Of a stretch of 53,171 bases of DNA, positions 1-7,668 are shown one piece after another. Position 1 is the first letter of the stretch. Each line of letters begins with the position of its first letter. This DNA is from UBA4636 sp045534575 (GTDB taxonomy: Bacteria > Bacillota > Clostridia > Christensenellales > Borkfalkiaceae). The notes under the pieces were generated by a model, which was not told the DNA's origin, made no database searches, and saw nothing but the letters and a program-made list of their open reading frames with translations. Position numbers and translations under genes: made by a program. The DNA lies in contig JAZSJZ010000014.1 of assembly GCA_045534575.1 (NCBI GenBank), positions 1 to 53,171 of the forward strand, given 5' to 3'.

Positions 1-45
1 CTCATAACCGATTGGTCCGCGGTTCGAGTCCGTGAAGGCCCACCA
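1..45 (+). tRNA. tRNA-Met (CAT), 3' part only
   Basis: The window opens inside the anticodon loop (CTCATAA, anticodon CAT). The anticodon-stem 3' strand, variable loop, T arm with loop TTCGAGT, acceptor strand AAGGCCC, discriminator A and encoded CCA (43-45) follow. The pattern fits an elongator tRNA-Met; the 5' half lies outside the window. It is the first visible member of a five-tRNA operon. Confidence 0.9.
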
Positions 46-66
46 CACAATATATGCAATTTTTGC

Positions 67-143
67 GGTCCGGTAGTTCAGATGGTTAGAACGCTAGCCT
101 GTCACGCTAGAGGTCGAGGGTTCGAGCCCCTTCCAGGTCGCCA
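67..143 (+). tRNA. tRNA-Asp (GTC)
   Basis: A full cloverleaf can be drawn with anticodon loop CTGTCAC, T loop TTCGAGC, discriminator G (typical of Asp) and encoded CCA. The acceptor stem is irregular: GGTCCGG faces CCAGGTC, giving a C5-A68 mismatch and two G-U pairs. The other stems pair well, so the gene is probably functional, but the acceptor deserves a check. Confidence 0.88.
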
Positions 144-181
144 AATTTAACTTAATGCAGTTTTGCATTAAGTTATAATTT

Positions 182-257
182 GCCTCGGTAGCTCAGTCGG
201 TAGAGCAAGGGACTGAAAATCCCTGTGTCGATGGTTCGATTCCGTCCCGAGGCACCA
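182..257 (+). tRNA. tRNA-Phe (GAA)
   Basis: Cloverleaf with acceptor GCCTCGG/CCGAGGC fully paired, anticodon loop CTGAAAA (GAA), T loop TTCGATT, discriminator A and encoded CCA. Third tRNA of the operon. Confidence 0.95.
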
Positions 258-263
258 CACTTT

Positions 264-338
264 GCTGGCGTGGCTCAACGGTAGAGCAGCTGACTTGTAA
301 TCAGCAGGTTGTAGGTTCGATTCCTATCGCCAGCTCCA
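264..338 (+). tRNA. tRNA-Thr (TGT)
   Basis: Acceptor GCTGGCG/CGCCAGC is perfectly paired, the anticodon loop is CTTGTAA (TGT), the discriminator is T and CCA is encoded. It starts 6 nt after tRNA-Phe. Confidence 0.95.
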
Positions 339-344
339 GTAAAC

Positions 345-429
<85 letters not shown>

Positions 430-430
430 G

Positions 431-461
431 AAAAAGACGATGACTTTGTCATCGTCTTTTT
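431..461 (+). terminator. Rho-independent terminator of the first tRNA operon
   Basis: Stem AAAAAGACGATGA pairs with TCATCGTCTTTTT around a short loop and ends in a T tract. It sits directly after tRNA-Tyr and is immediately followed by hairpin array A. Confidence 0.92.
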
Positions 462-464
462 CAA

Positions 465-636
465 TTAAATCCGCTAACGCGGGTTAAATCCAACTTCGTT
501 GGATGAAATCACTTCGTGATGAAATTTAGCTATCGCTAAGTATTATAAGGATTTAATTTCATCTATAGCCGAAAGGCTGTAGATTTCATCTAGGCTCTGC
601 TTAGATTTCATCGTGCACAGCACGATTTCATTAAAT
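465..636. repeat. Hairpin array A: seven small stem-loops with a constant linker
   Basis: Seven short inverted repeats are packed end to end: 471-482, 488-504, 508-520, 526-539, 561-584 (10 bp with a GAAA loop), 588-606 and 610-626. The stem cores all differ. The linkers are nearly constant: GATGAAATC in the left half (502-510, variant 518-526) and its reverse complement GATTTCATC in the right half (582-590, 604-612, variant 624-632). The array follows a tRNA terminator and lies before the 792 promoter. No protein is credible here. Function unknown. Confidence 0.85.
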
Positions 637-729
637 ACATCACGTTTTCTTCTAAGGTATTTTTTATGTAATATAAAAGTTAAAAAATAGTTATAAAGAA
701 AAAGTTTTTTTGCATTAAAAATTATTTTC

Positions 730-758
730 TTGCTATAATTGTTATGATTTGATATAAT
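730..758 (+). promoter_or_regulatory. SigA-like promoter of the thioesterase gene
   Basis: TTGCTA (730-735), a 17-bp spacer, then TATAAT (753-758), about 34 bases before the start codon. The stretch from 637 to 729 is AT-rich and shows nothing else I can support. Confidence 0.7.
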
Positions 759-791
759 ATTGTCTAACATAATAATGAAAAAGGTGAGGCT

Positions 792-1508
792 ATGGTTGCT
801 TTAAAAACTCGTGAATATTATCTTAGAACTGCTGACTTTGATGCTGACAAAAACTTGTCTTTAACGGCGATTTTCGACCTTTTTCAAGATATTGCAGGCG
901 TGCATGCTATGGAACTTGGTTCTGGTTATGAAAATTTAGGCAAAAAAAATCTTGCGTGGGTTTTATCAAGCGTTAAGGCTGAAATTTTAGGCTCGGTTAA
1001 ACTTTTCGATAAAGTTATCGTAAAAACTTGGCCGTTAAAAACTAATGGCGTTCGCTATCAAAGAGAAACTCAAATTTTAAACGAAAAAGGCGAAATAATC
1101 GTTAAAGGCTCTTCTTATTGGACGATTATTGATATTCTTGAAAGGAAGATTTCAATTCAAAAAGACGTTTACCCTGAAAATATTGAGTTTTTAACCCAAA
1201 CTAACTTTGACGGGCGAATAGTTAAGATTGCTGACTTTGAGCCTCGTGGCGACGTTAAAATCGTCAAACCCGAAATTTGTGACCTTGATTTAAACGGGCA
1301 CGTAAATAACGTTAAATATATAAATTTTTGCTTAAATTCCGTGTCGTTAAAAGGCGGAAATATTAAGTCAATTCAAGTTGATTACCACAAAGAAGTAACG
1401 CTTAAAGATAGGCTCTTCGTTTCTCACTTAGAAACGCAAAACGGCGTTTTGTTTAAAGGCGTTAATGAAAACGGCGAAAAGAACTTTTATTGTAAAATTG
1501 AATATTAG
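792..1508 (+). CDS. Acyl-ACP thioesterase (FatA/FatB family)
   Basis: A 238-residue hydrolase that releases fatty acids from acyl carrier protein, expected to be cytosolic. Two hotdog folds are visible. The N-terminal half contains the typical run from W80 through RYQRETQ (88-94). The C-terminal half carries D166-x-N168-x-H170-VNN, the catalytic region of the family. The plant-type catalytic Cys is not present at 196-202, where the sequence is VDYHKEV; this is common in bacterial members. GGTGAGG just upstream supports this ATG. The gene is monocistronic between its own promoter and a terminator at 1512. Substrate chain length cannot be read from sequence. Confidence 0.9.
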   Translation: MVALKTREYYLRTADFDADKNLSLTAIFDLFQDIAGVHAMELGSGYENLGKKNLAWVLSSVKAEILGSVKLFDKVIVKTWPLKTNGVRYQRETQILNEKGEIIVKGSSYWTIIDILERKISIQKDVYPENIEFLTQTNFDGRIVKIADFEPRGDVKIVKPEICDLDLNGHVNNVKYINFCLNSVSLKGGNIKSIQVDYHKEVTLKDRLFVSHLETQNGVLFKGVNENGEKNFYCKIEY

Positions 1509-1511
1509 TTT

Positions 1512-1539
1512 AAAGCGATAGTTAATGCTATCGCTTTTT
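1512..1539 (+). terminator. Terminator after the thioesterase gene
   Basis: AAAGCGATAG / CTATCGCTTT stem around loop TTAATG, ending in a T tract, 4 nt after the stop codon. Confidence 0.9.
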
Positions 1540-1566
1540 ACGTAAAATTTGCCAAATTTCAATAAT

Positions 1567-1630
1567 TTATAGTTATATTAACTATAAAATTGCAAAATTT
1601 CTTGATTTTTTAGTTAAATTAAACTATAAT
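1567..1630 (+). promoter_or_regulatory. Promoter and paired inverted repeats upstream of the M50 protease operon
   Basis: TTGATT (1602-1607) and TATAAT (1625-1630) with a 17-bp spacer form a SigA-like promoter. A perfect inverted repeat lies upstream at 1567-1587 (nine-base arms, TTATAGTTA and its complement). A related copy, TAGTT...AACTA at 1611-1626, overlaps the spacer and -10 element. The arrangement looks like a pair of repressor sites, but no regulator can be named. Confidence 0.6.
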
Positions 1631-1659
1631 AATATAAATGCTAAAAGGGGGAGTATGTT

Positions 1660-2331
1660 TTGTCGCCATATACGATTGTTTCTTACGTTGCGCTATTTCT
1701 GGCGCTTATTATCGTTCTGCCAATTCACGAGTTCGCTCACGCGTTTGCGGCGGTAAAATGTGGCGATGAAACCCCAAGAGTAAACGGAAGATACACGCTA
1801 AACCCACTCGCGCATTTCGACCTTATCGGCTTTTTTATGCTTATGTTCGTTCGGTTTGGTTGGGCAAAACCCGTTCCCATTAACCCTTATAACTTTAGAA
1901 ACGTTCGTAGGGGATATTTTTGGACGAGTATTGCAGGCGTTTTAACAAACCTAATTTTAGCGTTTTTGTCCTATCCTATTTTCTTAACGATAGGAAGATT
2001 AACTTTTGATTTTCTCTTATTTGACGAGCTTTTGTTCTATTTTATGAATTATTTTTTCGCGCTTAATCTTAATCTTTGCGTGTTTAATTTAATTCCCGTT
2101 TACCCGCTTGATGGGTTTAGAATAATGGAAGTTTTTGTTAAAAGAGAAAACAAAGTCATTAGATTTTTAAGAGAAAAAGGTCATCTCGTTCTTCTTTGTT
2201 TAATCTTAATTCACTATCTAGCGGGACGCTTTACTATGTTTTCCTATATTGATATTTTCGGTTTGCTTATGGGAACGCTAGTTAATTGGCTTGCTACACC
2301 TATTGAACTTTTCTGGGGCTTATTCTTATAA
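1660..2331 (+). CDS. Site-2-protease family membrane metalloprotease (M50)
   Basis: A 223-residue multi-pass membrane protein with the zinc motif H23-E-F-A-H27 in the first membrane helix. The second motif is around N143 and the PLDG at 149-152, where D151 is the third zinc ligand. This matches the short M50 proteins found next to scpA in many Firmicutes; the substrate is unknown. The start is a TTG at 1660 placed 7-8 nt after AGGGGGAG. An ATG at 1655 is out of frame. It opens the operon M50-scpA-scpB. Confidence 0.88.
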   Translation: MSPYTIVSYVALFLALIIVLPIHEFAHAFAAVKCGDETPRVNGRYTLNPLAHFDLIGFFMLMFVRFGWAKPVPINPYNFRNVRRGYFWTSIAGVLTNLILAFLSYPIFLTIGRLTFDFLLFDELLFYFMNYFFALNLNLCVFNLIPVYPLDGFRIMEVFVKRENKVIRFLREKGHLVLLCLILIHYLAGRFTMFSYIDIFGLLMGTLVNWLATPIELFWGLFL

Positions 2332-2344
2332 TTAGGAGAAAATT

Positions 2345-3133
2345 GTGAGTATTGAAAAGATAACTGAAAAATTTGAGTCAGTCGTTGATTATAATACCAA
2401 ATTATCAAATTTTGACGGCCCGCTTGACTTGCTACTATATCTTGTTAAGCAGTCGGAAATAGAAATTAAAGATATCGTAATTTCCGAAGTTACCGAGCAA
2501 TATTTGAAATATATTGAAAATCTTGACGAACTTGATATCGAAAAAGCAAGTGAATATTTATCAATGGCGGCAACTCTTTTAGAGATTAAGTCTAAAGCAA
2601 TTTTGCCTCAGCTTGAGTTTGAAGACCCTGACTACGAAGACCCTGAAATTGCCTTAAAACGCCGAATTGAAGAGTATAAACTCTTTAAAGAGGAGGCTGA
2701 AAGGCTTAAAGAGCGTGAGAACACGGCAAGGTTTTACAAAGAGCCAGACGGTAGCGCAAACGACGTTCGCATTGTCTATACCGATTTTAACCTCGAAGGG
2801 CTTATTAAAGCGTTCGTAAACGTAATGACTAAAGCCGATATTCGAGAGGCGCAAAGAACGATGCAACGTGAAATCCCTAAAGAGGTTTTCACCGTTAAAG
2901 ATAAAATTGAATTTATTCGCCAAACGCTTCAAGAGCGTGAATCTTGCAGTTTTTACGAACTTTTCGGTAGTTACAGCACTCGAAACGAGATAATAACAAC
3001 CTTCCAAGCAATGCTTGAACTTCTTAAACTGCAATACATAATGTGCGAGCAAAACGGCGTTTACGACGATATTACTATTAAACTTAACCCTAATAGGAGT
3101 GAAGAAATTGGAGAAATTGACGAATATAATTGA
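2345..3133 (+). CDS. scpA: Segregation and condensation protein A
   Basis: The kleisin subunit of the SMC-ScpAB condensin, which bridges the SMC heads during chromosome segregation. The 262-residue protein shows the N-terminal signature FDGPLDLLLYLV (23-34) and the conserved helix MAATLLEIKSKAILP (74-88). A charged middle follows, then a C-terminal winged helix (about 180-250) that contacts SMC. The start is GTG with AGGAG upstream. It overlaps scpB at its 3' end. The partner smc is encoded elsewhere in this window at 41953. Confidence 0.95.
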   Translation: MSIEKITEKFESVVDYNTKLSNFDGPLDLLLYLVKQSEIEIKDIVISEVTEQYLKYIENLDELDIEKASEYLSMAATLLEIKSKAILPQLEFEDPDYEDPEIALKRRIEEYKLFKEEAERLKERENTARFYKEPDGSANDVRIVYTDFNLEGLIKAFVNVMTKADIREAQRTMQREIPKEVFTVKDKIEFIRQTLQERESCSFYELFGSYSTRNEIITTFQAMLELLKLQYIMCEQNGVYDDITIKLNPNRSEEIGEIDEYN

Positions 3134-3869
3134 ATCTATACTGTTTGTTAGTGGCAACGCAGTTGCGATTAGTGATATATCTTCTAAGCTTGACTGCACC
3201 GACAAGCAAGTTTTAGATGCGGCTAAAGAACTTCAAAAAAAATATAGCGACCCTTGCGGTTTGAATTTGCTCATTTTTAATAAAAAATTGCAGTTTTCTT
3301 CTAACCCGAAATACGCTGAAGACGTTTCAGTCGTTTTAAACCCTATCCGTGAGCGTGAACTTTCAAAAAGTATGCTCGAAACTGCTGCCATTATTGCTTA
3401 TAAACAGCCCGTAACTAGGCTTGATTTGGAAGAAATCCGCGGTAACAGCGAATATGCTATTCAAAACCTTTTAAAACTTGGCGTTATCGAAATTGTTGGC
3501 AGAAAAGACGCTGTTGGAAGACCCGTTCTTTTCGGTACGACTGACCTTTTCTTAAAACGCTTTGAAATTTCTTCTTTAGAAGACCTTCCAGATTACGAAG
3601 AGCTAATGAACAGAATTAAGGTGATTAACGGCACGGCGGACGGCGATACGTATCTTTACAAGAAAGACGAATACGTTGAAGGTCAAGACGACCATCCGCA
3701 AGTTGATTTAACTAATATTCCAAAAGCAAGCCTTCTAGATGATTTTGATTTAGACGAAATTAGCGACGAAGAACGCCCAGATTTTTTAGACGGCGAGGAA
3801 TATGACGTTATCAGTGGTGATGAAACTGAAGATAACGACGAACCTCAAGACGAAGACGACGAAGAATAA
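3108..3869 (+). CDS. scpB: Segregation and condensation protein B
   Basis: A double winged-helix protein that dimerises and binds ScpA in the condensin complex. I place the start at TTG 3108, eight nucleotides after AGGAG (3095-3099) and giving the usual MEKL opening. The upstream in-frame GTG at 3099 overlaps that Shine-Dalgarno site. The conserved core ends near the GRPVLFGTTDLFLKRF stretch. About 45 very acidic residues follow at the C terminus, a longer tail than the family usually has. The gene overlaps the end of scpA, so the two are translationally coupled. Confidence 0.94.
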   Translation: MEKLTNIIESILFVSGNAVAISDISSKLDCTDKQVLDAAKELQKKYSDPCGLNLLIFNKKLQFSSNPKYAEDVSVVLNPIRERELSKSMLETAAIIAYKQPVTRLDLEEIRGNSEYAIQNLLKLGVIEIVGRKDAVGRPVLFGTTDLFLKRFEISSLEDLPDYEELMNRIKVINGTADGDTYLYKKDEYVEGQDDHPQVDLTNIPKASLLDDFDLDEISDEERPDFLDGEEYDVISGDETEDNDEPQDEDDEE

Positions 3870-3883
3870 TAATAACTATAATT

Positions 3884-3914
3884 GCCCCGAGGAATTTTCT
3901 CGGGGCTTTTTTTG
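3884..3914 (+). terminator. Terminator after scpB
   Basis: GCCCCGAG / CTCGGGGC stem with a seven-base loop and a seven-T tract. It separates the condensin genes from the next gene, so downstream genes need read-through or their own promoter. Confidence 0.9.
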
Positions 3915-3960
3915 CTTTAAAACGTTGTATATCTTTCAACCTTTTGCAAAAAATAAAAAT

Positions 3961-4488
3961 ATGGGAATTATCGTTCTATCCGTCGTTATTTTTCTCATTT
4001 TTCCTATCTTTATAACTTTCTATGCTTATTTTGATATTGAGGAAAAACGGCTAAATTTCGGGCTATACGCCTTTAATAAAGTTAAGGTTTTGGGCGGATA
4101 CTTTAAATATAGCGATAAAATGATAATTCTTCATTTAACGAACAAAAAAGCGTACGCATTTTATCTTAAAGATGTTAAATCAATAAGCGGTGGTAAAAGT
4201 TATAAATCAATTGAGTTTATGAACGTCTATTTAAGGTTTGTTTTACCACTTGAGAAAGTGGGCGAGTTTTTTGCGCTTATAAAGTCGGCTGAGGTTGCTG
4301 ATTTTATTTTAAAAAACGTAAGACCGCAAACAAACTTTTTGCCTAAAATCGTTTTAGGTAACACTGAAGGAAATTTTTCTATAAAAACTGGCGTATGCTT
4401 TAATTTCGTTTCGATTATAACTATTCTTTTTAGAAAACTTTTAGGAGGAAAATGCAAAACAAAAAAGATAAAAATCAAACGCTTATAG
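3961..4488 (+). CDS. Conserved membrane-anchored hypothetical protein (DUF2953-like by position)
   Basis: A 175-residue protein starting at MGIIVLSVV, with one N-terminal membrane segment (about 2-22) followed by a soluble domain. The reading frame stays open upstream to 3802, but that part overlaps scpB and the terminator. The ATG at 3961 is therefore the sensible start, although its ribosome binding site is weak. In Clostridia a DUF2953 protein commonly sits between scpB and ytfJ, and this gene occupies that place. The sequence resemblance is too weak for me to assert the family. Its end overlaps ytfJ. Confidence 0.6.
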   Translation: MGIIVLSVVIFLIFPIFITFYAYFDIEEKRLNFGLYAFNKVKVLGGYFKYSDKMIILHLTNKKAYAFYLKDVKSISGGKSYKSIEFMNVYLRFVLPLEKVGEFFALIKSAEVADFILKNVRPQTNFLPKIVLGNTEGNFSIKTGVCFNFVSIITILFRKLLGGKCKTKKIKIKRL

Positions 4489-4820
4489 ACGAGGCGATTA
4501 AGAATTTTTCAATGCTCTCTGATGCCGACGTTATTATCGGTAAACCTTTAATTTCGCCAAGTGGAATAACGATTATTCCCGTTTCAAAAGTCGTGGTGGC
4601 AATGCTATCTGGAGTTGGAGAATATGGCGAAATAAAACTTTTTCAAGCGAATAAAAACTATCCAAAATCTTCAGCGTCGGGTGGGATAACTTCAGTTAAG
4701 CCATGTGGTTTTTTGATTGAAAAAGAAGGCAAAATAGATTATATTCATTGCCCGACTGACGCTTTAGAAAAAGCCTTTGATTCTTTGGAAGGGTGGATAA
4801 AAAGTTTAAATGAAAAATAA
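4452..4820 (+). CDS. ytfJ: GerW/YtfJ family sporulation protein
   Basis: A 122-residue protein with the family pattern GKPLISPSGITIIPVSKVVV (30-49), a glycine/serine-rich centre and a hydrophobic strand near PCGFLIEKEG. In Bacillus, YtfJ/GerW is made in the forespore and needed for normal germination, so its presence hints at a sporulating ancestry. AGGAGG precedes the ATG. It overlaps the previous gene by 37 nt and the following dacF by 11 nt, so the three are probably co-translated. Confidence 0.87.
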   Translation: MQNKKDKNQTLIDEAIKNFSMLSDADVIIGKPLISPSGITIIPVSKVVVAMLSGVGEYGEIKLFQANKNYPKSSASGGITSVKPCGFLIEKEGKIDYIHCPTDALEKAFDSLEGWIKSLNEK

Positions 4821-5979
4821 TTCAAAATCTTTGATAATAAGCCTAATTTTAAGCGTTTTTATGTGTTGCGTAATTTCAAATTTTGCTAAAATTGAAAATA
4901 TTGTTTCTAGCGCAACGACTAGTGAAATTTTAATTGAAGCAAACATGAAAAGAGTGCTGTTTGAATCAAACGCAAACGAGAAAAGAGCAATGGCTTCAAC
5001 AACTAAAATAGTAACCGCTATAACAGTTATTGAAAACAATGAAAACTTAGAAACAGAAGTTTTGATAACCAAAGAAATGGTTGGAATTGAAGGCTCGAGC
5101 ATATATCTTAGAGAAGGCGAAAAATTGAGTTTAAGAGAACTTCTTTACGGGCTTATGCTTCGCTCTGGAAACGATTGCGCCGTTGCTTTAGCGCTGGCAA
5201 CATCTAATTCCATTGAAAAGTTTGCTACGCTTATGAACGAGACAGCAAGAAAGTGCGGAGCGGTAAATTCTAACTTTACAAATCCTCACGGGCTAGATGA
5301 CGCTAACCACTATACAACGGCTTACGACTTGGCGTTAATTTCGGCTTACGCATTAGAAAACGAGGAATTTTTAAAAATTGTTTCAACAAAAACGACGAAA
5401 ATTTCAAACGACGGCTACGAATACGATAGAGTTTTAAAAAATAAGAATAAACTTTTAACTCAAGTTGAAGGGTGCATTGGCGTTAAAACTGGCTATACAT
5501 CAAACGCTGGAAGGTGTTTGGTCTCTGCTGTTGAAAGAGATGGTATGAGGCTTGTTTGCGTTGTTTTAAACTGCGGACCTATGTTTGAAAGGTCAACTGA
5601 ACTATTTGAAACAAATTTTTCTATTTTTAAAAATGAAGTTATTTTCAAAAAAGGCGAGTCTATAAAAGAAGTTATGCTCGATAACGCTTATAATATCAAT
5701 TCAGTTGGTGTTGGTGTTAAAGAAAACGTTGTCTACCCACTCAAAGAAGTTGAGAAGAAAGATATCACTTTTAGCGTTGATATTTTAGATAACTTATCTT
5801 TTCCTATAGAAAAAGATAAAGAAGTTGGAAATTTAAGCGTTTTTATGGGAAAAGACTTGATTTTTTCTCAAAAATTGGTTACTATTACTTCAGTTAACGA
5901 TTGCACGCTTTTAGATGCTTTAAAGGGCGTTACGTTTAGATGGAGTAATTATGAGAATCAACAAATTTTTAGCAGATAG
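4810..5979 (+). CDS. dacF: D-alanyl-D-alanine carboxypeptidase (S11, DacF/PBP5 type)
   Basis: A 389-residue exported serine peptidase that trims the terminal D-Ala from peptidoglycan stem peptides. It has an N-terminal signal or anchor (about 8-25). All three active-site motifs are present: S63-T-T-K66, S119-G-N121 and K226-T-G228. A beta-rich C-terminal domain follows. No clear C-terminal amphipathic anchor is seen. The start overlaps ytfJ by 11 nt and the end overlaps the pseudouridine synthase by 29 nt. Confidence 0.93.
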   Translation: MKNNSKSLIISLILSVFMCCVISNFAKIENIVSSATTSEILIEANMKRVLFESNANEKRAMASTTKIVTAITVIENNENLETEVLITKEMVGIEGSSIYLREGEKLSLRELLYGLMLRSGNDCAVALALATSNSIEKFATLMNETARKCGAVNSNFTNPHGLDDANHYTTAYDLALISAYALENEEFLKIVSTKTTKISNDGYEYDRVLKNKNKLLTQVEGCIGVKTGYTSNAGRCLVSAVERDGMRLVCVVLNCGPMFERSTELFETNFSIFKNEVIFKKGESIKEVMLDNAYNINSVGVGVKENVVYPLKEVEKKDITFSVDILDNLSFPIEKDKEVGNLSVFMGKDLIFSQKLVTITSVNDCTLLDALKGVTFRWSNYENQQIFSR

Positions 5980-6655
5980 CGGTGTGGCTTCACGTCGTGC
6001 TTGCGATAAACTAATTGAAGAAAACAGAGTTTTAGTTAACGGAAAACTAGCCACTTTAGGCACTCAAGTTGACGAAAATAAAGATAGTGTTACGGTTGAC
6101 GGAAAAAAGGTAACGCTATCTAAAAAACTCGTTTACTATATTATGAATAAGCCCAAAGGCTACGTTACCACCGTAAAAGACGATAAAGGCAGAAAAACCG
6201 TTATGGACTTGTTACCTAAAATCGAAGATAGAATTTATCCTGTTGGCCGTCTTGATTATGACACTGAAGGGCTTTTAATCTTAACGAACGATGGAGATAT
6301 GGCAAATCGTTTAACTCATCCAATAAACGAAGTTCCTAAAACTTACCAAGCAAAAATAGAAGGAAAATTGCCAGAAAACTTGCTTGCAAAACTTCGCGCA
6401 GGCGTTGAGATTGACGGCGTTAAAACTAAAAAATCATCTATTAGAGTTATTGACGAAACAAACGATTGGACTAAAGTTTCTATAACCATAACGGAAGGTA
6501 GAAACAGGCAGGTTAGAAAAATGTTCGAAGCGGTTGGAAAAACCGTAATATTCTTAAAACGAATAAAAATTGGCGAATTAACTTTGCGCGGGCTTGACCG
6601 TGGGCAAGTTAGAAAACTATCTAAAGAAGAAGTTTATTATTTAAAAAATATCTAA
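5951..6655 (+). CDS. rluB: RsuA/RluB-family rRNA pseudouridine synthase
   Basis: A 234-residue enzyme converting a specific rRNA uridine to pseudouridine. An S4 RNA-binding domain covers about 1-60, followed by the catalytic domain with GRLDYDTEGLL (99-109, catalytic D102) and the conserved GRNRQVRKM near the C terminus. The ATG lies inside dacF with GGAG a few bases upstream, so translation is coupled. RsuA and RluB cannot be separated by eye; RluB is preferred because Firmicutes usually carry it beside dacF or scpB. Confidence 0.88.
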   Translation: MRINKFLADSGVASRRACDKLIEENRVLVNGKLATLGTQVDENKDSVTVDGKKVTLSKKLVYYIMNKPKGYVTTVKDDKGRKTVMDLLPKIEDRIYPVGRLDYDTEGLLILTNDGDMANRLTHPINEVPKTYQAKIEGKLPENLLAKLRAGVEIDGVKTKKSSIRVIDETNDWTKVSITITEGRNRQVRKMFEAVGKTVIFLKRIKIGELTLRGLDRGQVRKLSKEEVYYLKNI

Positions 6656-6718
6656 AACTTAAAAATTTTAACATACAAATTTATTCTTGCGCTTTACATA
6701 TTTGTTTTTAGGAGGCGT

Positions 6719-7609
6719 ATGAATAATAAACTTAAAAACGGCTTAATTTTGCTAATCCTTTTTATGGCGATATCTGCAACGATTTTAGCGTCGAAAAGTG
6801 TTAGCGAGGGTGGCTTAGTGTATGTTTTTGCAGAGGGTGAAACTATGAGCGAAGTTAAAAAGACTGACGAAATGGCAGAATATAATCAATTAGTCGATGC
6901 GCTTAATAAAAAATATCTTTATAAATTTTGCGATATTTTTCAACAATCTAAAGACGAGTTAGTTGATAAAACTGACGAAGTTTTAGGTGAAGAATATAAA
7001 AAAGTTCTTGAAAAAATAAAAGAACTTAGAGAAAATATTGCAAGAGAAAGAATTGAGCATAACAATTCTACTGAAATTAACGCACTTAAAGATAGGCTTG
7101 CGCTTTCAAAAGAAAAACTCATAACTTCTAAAAGCGAGCAAGAAAAATCGGTTGCAAGAGAAGAAATGAACGCTCTTCTTGCCGAAATCACAAAGAAAAA
7201 TCTTGAAAATTTTGCAAGTTTATCTAAATCTAAGGCTGAAATTGATGAACTTTCTAAAAAAGCAATTTCTATTGCTGAGGGTAAAAAGGCTGAACTTATT
7301 AAAATAGAAAAAGAAATAATTTCTTCAGCAAAGACTAAAATTGCCGAAATTGCCGTATCTTACAAGGGCGAAATAGAAGCAATAAGTAAGGTTTTTGGTG
7401 TTGAAGAATATCAAACGGCAATGCCTTTTATGCAAAAAGTTGATATGAATATGAGGCTCGTTGATTTTGATAAAGAAATTTTCTTAATGATGCTTGGCGA
7501 GAAGAAACCTTCTTGTTCGTCAAGTTGTGGCGGAAATTGCAAAACTTGCCCGTCGCAAAAAGAGCAAACGTTTTTTAAATCAACCGAGCAACACGGCTCG
7601 AATAACTAA
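6719..7609 (+). CDS. Exported or membrane-anchored coiled-coil protein with a Cys-rich tail
   Basis: I do not recognise this 296-residue protein. It has a hydrophobic N-terminal segment (about 8-26) like a signal peptide or anchor and a small gap. Long charged helices (about 50-235) rich in Lys, Glu and Ala with coiled-coil character follow. Near the C terminus is a compact Cys cluster, CSSSCGGNCKTCPS, with four cysteines in 12 residues. AGGAGG directly upstream supports the ATG; an internal ATG at 6845 would remove the hydrophobic segment. The tail recalls metal-binding tails of YlbF-like proteins, but I cannot establish homology. It is followed by a shared terminator. Confidence 0.6.
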   Translation: MNNKLKNGLILLILFMAISATILASKSVSEGGLVYVFAEGETMSEVKKTDEMAEYNQLVDALNKKYLYKFCDIFQQSKDELVDKTDEVLGEEYKKVLEKIKELRENIARERIEHNNSTEINALKDRLALSKEKLITSKSEQEKSVAREEMNALLAEITKKNLENFASLSKSKAEIDELSKKAISIAEGKKAELIKIEKEIISSAKTKIAEIAVSYKGEIEAISKVFGVEEYQTAMPFMQKVDMNMRLVDFDKEIFLMMLGEKKPSCSSSCGGNCKTCPSQKEQTFFKSTEQHGSNN

Positions 7610-7615
7610 ACTAAG

Positions 7616-7650
7616 CAAAAAAGTGTATCACTTGATACACTTTTTTTATG
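7616..7650. terminator. Bidirectional terminator between convergent genes
   Basis: AAAAAAGTGTATCA pairs with TGATACACTTTTTTT around CT. T tracts on both strands serve the plus-strand Cys-tail gene and the minus-strand PBP gene. Confidence 0.92.
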
Positions 7651-7668
7651 CTCTTTGCAAATTATTTT

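Noticed and set aside
465..636. Hairpin arrays read as CRISPR arrays
   Set aside because: The constant element is only 9 bases, the unique parts are themselves palindromic, units are about 20-25 bases, and the linker changes orientation midway. No cas genes are present.
543..770. Minus-strand 75-residue reading frame
   Set aside because: It runs through the hairpin array and the thioesterase promoter, has no ribosome binding site and no recognisable protein features.
2654..3205. Minus-strand 183-residue reading frame across scpA and scpB
   Set aside because: It is the mirror of two certain genes on the plus strand and shows no protein family features.
3802..3960. Upstream extension of the 3961 gene
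   Set aside because: It overlaps the end of scpB in another frame and crosses a strong terminator, so translation from 3802 is not credible.
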